In this document: piece after piece, positions 59,079-64,000 of the stretch
How positions within the stretch are numbered: position 1 is the first letter of the stretch
Layout: each line of letters starts with the position of its first letter
From: Chersky-840 sp050011815
GTDB taxonomy: Bacteria > Actinomycetota > Acidimicrobiia > Acidimicrobiales > UBA8190
Length of the DNA: 64,000 bases
Reading direction: 5' to 3'
Assembly: GCA_050011815.1 (NCBI GenBank)
Contig: JBEKIJ010000017.1
Coordinates: 1-64,000 of the forward strand
The notes under the pieces: generated by a model
Told to the model about the DNA's origin: nothing
The model's input: the letters and a program-made list of their open reading frames with translations, nothing else
Database searches by the model: none
Translations under genes and position numbers: made by a program

Positions 59079-59912
59079 TCAGCCCACCTCGCCCGACACG
59101 TACGCCCTCGTGCGGGGGTCGCTCGGCGAGTTGAAGATCTTCTCGGTGGGGCCGTACTCCACCAGCTCCCCGGTGGCCCGGTCCTCGCCCAACAAGAAGA
59201 AGGCGGTGTAGTCCGACACCCGGGTGGCCTGGAACATGTTGTGGGTGACCAGACCGATGGTGACGTCGGTGGCGAGGTGCGTGATGAGCTCCTCGATCTT
59301 GGCGGTGGCGATGGGGTCGAGCGACGAACAGGGCTCGTCCATGAGCAGCACCTCGGGCTCCACCGCCAGGGCGCGGGCGATGCAGAGCCGTTGCTGTTGA
59401 CCACCTGACAACCGCACCGCCGGCGAATGGAGCCGGTCCTTCACGAGGTCCCACAGCGCGGCGTGGTGCAGGGCGGCCTCGGCGGCTTCTCGGAGGACCG
59501 CCTTGGACCGCACGCCGTTGAGCCGGAGGCCGGCGACCACGTTGTCGAAGATGCTCATGGTGGGGAAGGGGTTGGGCCGCTGGAAGACCATGCCGACCCG
59601 ACTCCGCACCAGCTCGGCCTGGGTGTCGCGGGCGTAGACGTCGAGGTCTCCCACCAGGACCTGGCCCGTCACGGTTCCCCCGGTGTCGTCGTGCAGCCGG
59701 TTGATGGCCCGGAGGATGGTGGTCTTGCCGCATCCCGAGGGTCCCACGAGGGCGGTGACCCGGTTGGGGAGGAGGTCGAGGGTGACGTCGCGCACGACCC
59801 GGTGCTTGCCGAACGAGACGTTGACGTCGCGCAGCGCCACGGCCGCGGTCGACCCCGACGACGGGCCCGGCTCCGGCGAGATGCCGGCGGTCGTGGTGAT
59901 GTCGATGGTCAT
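59079..59912 (-). CDS. pstB: Phosphate ABC transporter ATPase
   Basis: A 277-residue ATPase of the high-affinity phosphate importer. Walker A is ALVGPSGCGKTTILRAINRL, the signature RLSGGQQQRLCIARALAVEP and Walker B VLLMDEPCSSLDPIATAKIE, with the PstB-typical NRLHDD and FQRPNPFPTMS. It is the last gene of pstSCAB on the minus strand, 88 bases after pstA. No phoU follows. Confidence 0.95.
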   Translation of the reverse strand: MTIDITTTAGISPEPGPSSGSTAAVALRDVNVSFGKHRVVRDVTLDLLPNRVTALVGPSGCGKTTILRAINRLHDDTGGTVTGQVLVGDLDVYARDTQAELVRSRVGMVFQRPNPFPTMSIFDNVVAGLRLNGVRSKAVLREAAEAALHHAALWDLVKDRLHSPAVRLSGGQQQRLCIARALAVEPEVLLMDEPCSSLDPIATAKIEELITHLATDVTIGLVTHNMFQATRVSDYTAFFLLGEDRATGELVEYGPTEKIFNSPSDPRTRAYVSGEVG

Positions 59913-60000
59913 CTCCGTGCTCCGATGGGCCCGATCATCTTAGGCGGCCACCCCGGTGCGCCGGCGGGCCCGACGCCCCGGCTCTCCTTCGGGGGACCGG

Positions 60001-60936
60001 TCACCGGGCCTGGCGGTTCAACCGGGCCGACGCCACCCGGGCCACGACGCTGAGCACGAGCACCAGGGTGAGGAGGACGAAGGCCGTCCCCCAGGCGATC
60101 TGCTGGGCGGCGGGATAGGCCTGGGTCCCGTCGCTGTAGATCGTGAGCGACAGGGCCCCCATGGGCTGCAGCGGGTTCGTGACGACGAGCGAGGCCCCGA
60201 GGACCGTGAAGAGCAGGGGGGCGGTCTCGCCCACGGCGCGAGCCACGGCCAGGAGGTTCCCGGTGACGAGCCCGGGGAGGGCGCCCCGCAGCACCACCGA
60301 CCGCACCACCCGCGACCGCCGCACCCCGAGGGCCAACCCCGCCTCCCACAGGTCGCGCGGCACGGCCCGCATCGACGCCTCGCTGGCCCGGATCACGATG
60401 GGGAGCATGAGCACCGCCAGCGCGAAGCTCCCCGCCAAGCCCGAGAAGTGGCCGATGGGCGAGCCCGGCCCCACGAGCACGGCGTAGGCGAAGATGCCGA
60501 GGGCGATGGACGGCACCCCGGTCATGACGTCGGCGCCGAACCGCAGGGCCCCGGCCAGCCGACCCCGTCGCTCCACCAGGAACAGCGCCGCCATCGTGCC
60601 CACCGGCACGGCCATGGCCGCCCCCAACCCGACGATGATGACCGATCCCACGATGGCGCTCGAGATCCCCCCGCCGGGGATGCCGGGCGGGGTGGGGACG
60701 TGGGTGAGGAATGCCCACGACAAGGCGTGGACACCCCGACTGGTGGTGTAGGCGACGAGGGCGACGAGCGGGGCCAGCGACACGGCCACCGCCACCGTGC
60801 ACGACACGATGGCGGTCCGTCCCATGATCCGCCGCCGCCGCAGGGAGCGTCGGGCCGACCGACGCACGAGCTCGCGCCGGGCGCCGATGGCGTCGGGAAC
60901 CGAGCCGGGATCGACGGGGAAGACGGTCCCGCTCAT
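60001..60936 (-). CDS. pstA: Phosphate ABC transporter permease PstA
   Basis: A 311-residue permease with six helices. Markers are HVPTPPGIPGGGISSAIVGS, LALGVRRSRVVRSVVLRGAL (the EAA-like coupling loop) and VARAVGETAPLLFTVLGASL. The hydrophilic N-terminus is about 45 residues. The ATG overlaps the pstC stop by 4 bases. Confidence 0.95.
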   Translation of the reverse strand: MSGTVFPVDPGSVPDAIGARRELVRRSARRSLRRRRIMGRTAIVSCTVAVAVSLAPLVALVAYTTSRGVHALSWAFLTHVPTPPGIPGGGISSAIVGSVIIVGLGAAMAVPVGTMAALFLVERRGRLAGALRFGADVMTGVPSIALGIFAYAVLVGPGSPIGHFSGLAGSFALAVLMLPIVIRASEASMRAVPRDLWEAGLALGVRRSRVVRSVVLRGALPGLVTGNLLAVARAVGETAPLLFTVLGASLVVTNPLQPMGALSLTIYSDGTQAYPAAQQIAWGTAFVLLTLVLVLSVVARVASARLNRQAR

Positions 60937-61931
60937 GGCGCGGCCCGCTGTGTTCGCAACCTCGACCGCAACAGGAGCTGCCCGCCGACGTTGACGAGCA
61001 CCGTGATGCCGAGCAACACCACCACCAACCCGACGACAGAACTCCGGTCGAGCCCGGGATTGGCCTCCCCGAAGTTGTTGATGATGGCGGACCCGAGGGT
61101 GGCGCCCGGCGACAGCAGGGAGTGGGGGAGGGAGTAGTTGTTGCCGATGACCATGGCCACGGCGATGGTCTCCCCCAGGGCCCGGCCCATGGCCAGGATC
61201 ACGGCCGCTTCGATCCCGGTGCGCGCCCCGGGCACCACCGCGGTCCGCACCACCTGCCACCGCGTGGCCCCCAGGGCCCGGGCCGCCTCCCGGTCCTCCC
61301 GGGCCACGCTGGTGAGGGCGCTGCGCGACAGCGCCACGATGGTGGGCAGGATCATGACGGCCAGGACCGTGCCGGCCAGCACCATGCTGGGCCCGTAGGC
61401 GGGGCCGTGGAAGAACCACTCCAGGAGCGGGACGGCCTTGAAGAAGGGCTCCACGTGGTGGGCGAAGACCGGCGACAGCACGAGCAGGCCCCACAGCCCC
61501 ACCACGATGCTCGGGACCGCCGCGATGAGGTCGATGAGGACCGACAACGGCGAGGACAGCCACTTGGGGGCGAGCTCGGAGAGGAACGCCGCGGTCCCCA
61601 CCCCGATCGGCACGGCCACGATGATGGCCACCGCCGTGGTGATCAGCGTGCCCACGATGAAGATCCCGGTGGGATAGATGTCCTTGGTGGCGTTGTAGGT
61701 CCCCGACCACAGAAAGCTCACCCCGGAGTGGCCGAAGGCCTGGCTGGCGGTGGCCAGGAGGCTGACCACGAGGCCGAGGACGATGGCGGCGAAGATGGTG
61801 GCGCCGCTCCACCGCAGCACGGCGTAGGCCCGGCCCCCGGGCCGGGCCCACCGTCGTTGCAGCGCCTCCCGCACACCCCCGATGGGGGTCAGCCTCGGAG
61901 GCGGGATCTCCTCGAGCAGCGTGGGACTCAT
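60933..61931 (-). CDS. pstC: Phosphate ABC transporter permease PstC
   Basis: A 332-residue permease with six helices. It has SHSGVSFLWSGT-like periplasmic entry (FGHSGVSFLWSGTYNATKDI), AVPIGVGTAAFLSELAPKWL, ALGATRWQVVRTAVVPGART (coupling loop) and GRALGETIAVAMVIGNNYSL. It follows pstS by 50 bases and overlaps pstA. Confidence 0.95.
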   Translation of the reverse strand: MSPTLLEEIPPPRLTPIGGVREALQRRWARPGGRAYAVLRWSGATIFAAIVLGLVVSLLATASQAFGHSGVSFLWSGTYNATKDIYPTGIFIVGTLITTAVAIIVAVPIGVGTAAFLSELAPKWLSSPLSVLIDLIAAVPSIVVGLWGLLVLSPVFAHHVEPFFKAVPLLEWFFHGPAYGPSMVLAGTVLAVMILPTIVALSRSALTSVAREDREAARALGATRWQVVRTAVVPGARTGIEAAVILAMGRALGETIAVAMVIGNNYSLPHSLLSPGATLGSAIINNFGEANPGLDRSSVVGLVVVLLGITVLVNVGGQLLLRSRLRTQRAAP

Positions 61932-61980
61932 ACGGTGGCGCGACCCTAGGCGGTGTCGGCCCGAGGGGCAGCAGAAGGGG

Positions 61981-63327
61981 TCAGGAGAACAGGGGCTTGC
62001 CCGCCGAGTTCTCGAGCGTCAACAGCGTCGAGTGCGCCAGGGCCGCCACGTTGGCGGGCAGGGGCGAGTACCCCAGCGCCGCGGCCTGCTGTTGCCCGGT
62101 GGTGGTGACCCAGTCGAAGAGCTTGCCGAGCACCACCCCGAGGGTGGTGTTGGACTGCTTCTGGTAGATGAGCGTCCAGCTGAAGTTGGCGAGGGGGTAG
62201 GTCCCCGCCCCGGCGCCGTTCACGATGTTGAAGTTGGACGCGCTCAGGCCCGAGGACGCCGCGCCGGCCGCGGCGATGCTCGTCTGGCTGGGCTTCACGT
62301 AACTCCCCGCCGAGTTCTTGAGAGCGGCGTTGGTGAACCCCGCCTGCAGCGAGTAGGCGTACTCGACGTACCCGATGGCACCCGGGGTCTGCTGGATGAA
62401 CCCGGCCACTCCGGTGTTGAGCTGCTCGCCCACGCCCACCTTGGGCAGTGGCCACTTGGTCGACGGCGTCGTCCCCGCCGCCGAGCCCGTCCACGCCGAG
62501 CCGCCCGTGTCGATGAGGTACTGGTCGAGGTCATACCCCGGCCCCGACGAGTCGGCCCGGTGCACGGGCACGATGGCCGTCGACGGGAGGTTCACCCCGG
62601 GATTGAGCGCGGCGATGGCCGAGTCGTTCCACGTCTTGATGGTGCCGAGGAAGATCCCCGCCAAGGTGGGCCCGTCGAGCTTCAGGCCGCCCGACACGCC
62701 CGGGAGGTTGTAGCTGAGGGCCACGCCGCCGAGGTCGACGGGGACCTGGAGGATGTTCCCCCCCGTGCCCGAGGCCGGGGTGGGGATGGGGATCTCCGAG
62801 TCGCCGAAGTTCACCGTGTTCTGCTGGATGTCGGTGACCCCCACGCTGCTGCCCGCCGGGGAGTAATTGACGCTCACGGCCTTGTCGGCCTGGCTGTAGT
62901 AGTAGAAGACGCGCGTGAAGAAGGGCTGGATCGAGTTCGCCCCCGCCCCGGAGAGCTTGAACGACGGCGACTGGGTGTCACACGTCGCGCTGAGCGCCCC
63001 CCCGGTCGTCGAGCACGCCGTGCTCGAGGCGGGCGGACTGGTCGGGGCCGTGTGCGCCGCCGGGACCGCCGTCGTCGCCGTCGTCGCCGCGGTGGTGGAG
63101 GTGGCGGCGCCGGCGGTGCTCGGCGCGGTGGTCGCCGTCGTGCTCGTGGAGGTCTCTGTCTTGGTCGCCTTCTTCTTGGCCGCGCTCGGCGTCGACGAGC
63201 CGCACGCCCCGGCCACCACCGCCACCGCCACCAACGAGACGATCAGGGTCGACCCCCGGGGGACGCGGACGCCCCCCAGGTGATGACGACGGTCCTGGGC
63301 TCGACCTGAAACCGGGCCTCGGTGCAC
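61981..63327 (-). CDS. pstS: Phosphate-binding lipoprotein PstS
   Basis: A 448-residue periplasmic phosphate-binding lipoprotein. Signal (TLIVSLVAVAVVAGAC) with lipobox AGAC, then a Thr/Ala-rich linker of about 65 residues. The domain begins LSGAGANSIQPFFTRVFYYY; GSSVGVTDIQQNTVNFGDSE, VPVHRADSSGPGYDLDQYLI and GAIGYVEYAYSLQAGF are the phosphate-site segments. GTG 63327 has GAGAGGAG ahead. It leads the pst operon and diverges from the Rrf2 gene. Confidence 0.93.
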   Translation of the reverse strand: MHRGPVSGRAQDRRHHLGGVRVPRGSTLIVSLVAVAVVAGACGSSTPSAAKKKATKTETSTSTTATTAPSTAGAATSTTAATTATTAVPAAHTAPTSPPASSTACSTTGGALSATCDTQSPSFKLSGAGANSIQPFFTRVFYYYSQADKAVSVNYSPAGSSVGVTDIQQNTVNFGDSEIPIPTPASGTGGNILQVPVDLGGVALSYNLPGVSGGLKLDGPTLAGIFLGTIKTWNDSAIAALNPGVNLPSTAIVPVHRADSSGPGYDLDQYLIDTGGSAWTGSAAGTTPSTKWPLPKVGVGEQLNTGVAGFIQQTPGAIGYVEYAYSLQAGFTNAALKNSAGSYVKPSQTSIAAAGAASSGLSASNFNIVNGAGAGTYPLANFSWTLIYQKQSNTTLGVVLGKLFDWVTTTGQQQAAALGYSPLPANVAALAHSTLLTLENSAGKPLFS

Positions 63328-63528
63328 GGGCTCTCCTCTCCCTGGCGCGGACAGAACCGTGGAAAAGTCCCCCCGCACACCCCATCTAACTTAATACATT
63401 GATTTCATAGAAATACTAGATGTAATCGACCGGAGTCGTCCAGCCCGGGTGCCCCGGGCCGGGCCTCCCAGGCGTCGAACGGGGTGGGGTCTGGGCGTGG
63501 ACCCCGCCGAGCAGGCAGAATCCGGTCC
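63328..63528. promoter_or_regulatory. Divergent pstS/rrf2-like control region
   Basis: A 201-base gap with an AT-rich core at 63384-63427. The core holds the palindrome ATTTC-ATA-GAAAT (63401-63413) and candidate minus-strand promoter elements for pstS (TTAGAT near 63386). A clear PHO box could not be found by eye. Confidence 0.5.
63516..63521 (+). promoter_or_regulatory. -10 box of the Rrf2-family gene
   Basis: CAGAAT, 7 bases before the GTG at 63529; weaker than the other boxes but with the same spacing. Confidence 0.35.
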
Positions 63529-63984
63529 GTGCATATTCCGGCCAAGGTCGACTACGGGATGCGGGCCCTGCTGGCCCTGGCCGAGCGGGGGGAGCCGGCC
63601 ACCGCCGAGTCCCTCGCCGACGCCCAGCGCCTCCCGGCCCGGTTTCTCGGCGCCATCCTCATCGAGCTGCGCCGGGCGGGCATCGTGTCGAGCCAGCGCG
63701 GTTCGGAGGGCGGCTACCGCCTGGCCCGGCCGGCCAAGGAGATCAGCGTGGCCGACGTCATGCGGGCCCTCGACGGCCCCCTGGCCGAGGTGCGGGGGCT
63801 GCGCCCCGAGGCGGCCCACTACGACGGCGCCGCGGAGCACCTCCAAGACGTCTGGGTGGCGGTGCGGGCCAGCCTCCGCAACGTGCTCGAGCGGGTCAAC
63901 CTCGAAGACGTGGTGGCCGGCCACCTGCCGCGCGCCGTGGCCAGGCTGACCGAGGACCCCGACGCCTGGGAACCCCGCCGCTGA
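63529..63984 (+). CDS. Rrf2 family transcriptional regulator
   Basis: A 151-residue winged-helix regulator. It has HIPAKVDYGMRALLALAERG, DAQRLPARFLGAILIELRRA (recognition helix) and GIVSSQRGSEGGYRLARPAK (wing). The region where IscR and NsrR carry three iron-sulfur cysteines (after LDGPLAEVRGL) has none, so it is a CymR-like, cofactor-free member. It is divergent from pstS. The frame extends upstream, but GTG 63529 gives the family start. Confidence 0.9.
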   Translation: MHIPAKVDYGMRALLALAERGEPATAESLADAQRLPARFLGAILIELRRAGIVSSQRGSEGGYRLARPAKEISVADVMRALDGPLAEVRGLRPEAAHYDGAAEHLQDVWVAVRASLRNVLERVNLEDVVAGHLPRAVARLTEDPDAWEPRR

Positions 63985-64000
63985 GGGGGATCAGGCCGAC

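Noticed and set aside
63328..63528. PHO box for the pst operon
   Set aside because: No repeated GTTCA-like direct repeats could be recognised by eye.

Overview
High-GC (about 70%) actinobacterial chromosome segment. It is most like Acidimicrobiia or a close relative. The signs are a DUF4193 protein, DinB/DUF664 and DUF385 proteins of mycothiol/F420-using lineages, two LLM-class flavin/F420 oxidoreductases, an alpha-L-rhamnosidase with a Tat signal, and a secreted protein built from 'GYWLVGADGGVF' repeats. The lineage call is inference; no rRNA or tRNA gene lies in the window.

Layout. 1-910: the N-terminus of a probable DUF222/HNH protein at the edge, then two tiny coupled hypotheticals. 1018-8900: a DHA2 drug exporter, then a run of catabolic and redox enzymes (SDR, two VOC proteins, a MetE-like methyltransferase, an aldo-keto reductase), then CMD, DinB and MgtC proteins on the minus strand. 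9027-15147: lipoprotein plus GH78 rhamnosidase, cupin, and a patch of small hypotheticals with a broken membrane methyltransferase remnant. 15206-26393: a catabolic operon with a KstD-like FAD dehydrogenase, a Rieske oxygenase (frameshifted), an acyl-CoA ligase, a secreted BBE-type FAD oxidase, a D-aminoacylase-like amidohydrolase, a fused E1 alpha-beta 2-oxoacid dehydrogenase and a free lipoyl domain. 26405-29931: a divergent cyclic-di-GMP pair (PAS-GGDEF and membrane GGDEF-EAL). 30076-36320: esterase, metallo-beta-lactamase and HDAC-like hydrolases, an actinobacterial two-domain protein of unknown function, and an EEP phosphatase/nuclease. 36540-41258: a sugar ABC importer (binding protein, single-domain ATPase, permease) with a Gfo/Idh/MocA oxidoreductase. 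41422-43921: PadR plus DrrAB-type exporter, with a near-consensus promoter and an inverted repeat. 43944-48471: proline-rich membrane protein, methyltransferase, methyltransferase-Mug fusion and a DUF7064/7065-like protein. 48557-57190: acyl-CoA/steroid-type catabolic genes (phosphotransferase, DUF6285, two LLM enzymes, enoyl-CoA hydratase, three further small redox enzymes, FAH) together with a GGDEF protein and ArfB. 57255-63984: DUF4193, the repeat protein, pstB-pstA-pstC-pstS on the minus strand (pstS most upstream) and a divergent Rrf2 regulator.

The strongest window-wide pattern is regulatory. Many transcription units have a TANNNT-like box ending exactly 6-7 bases before the start codon and no Shine-Dalgarno sequence, as expected of leaderless mRNAs. 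I used this to choose several starts. No CRISPR array, prophage or intact insertion sequence was seen. The most notable single anomalies are the one-base frameshift in the Rieske oxygenase gene, the possible non-AUG start of the DUF7064/7065-like gene, the methyltransferase-glycosylase fusion and the PadR operator/promoter.
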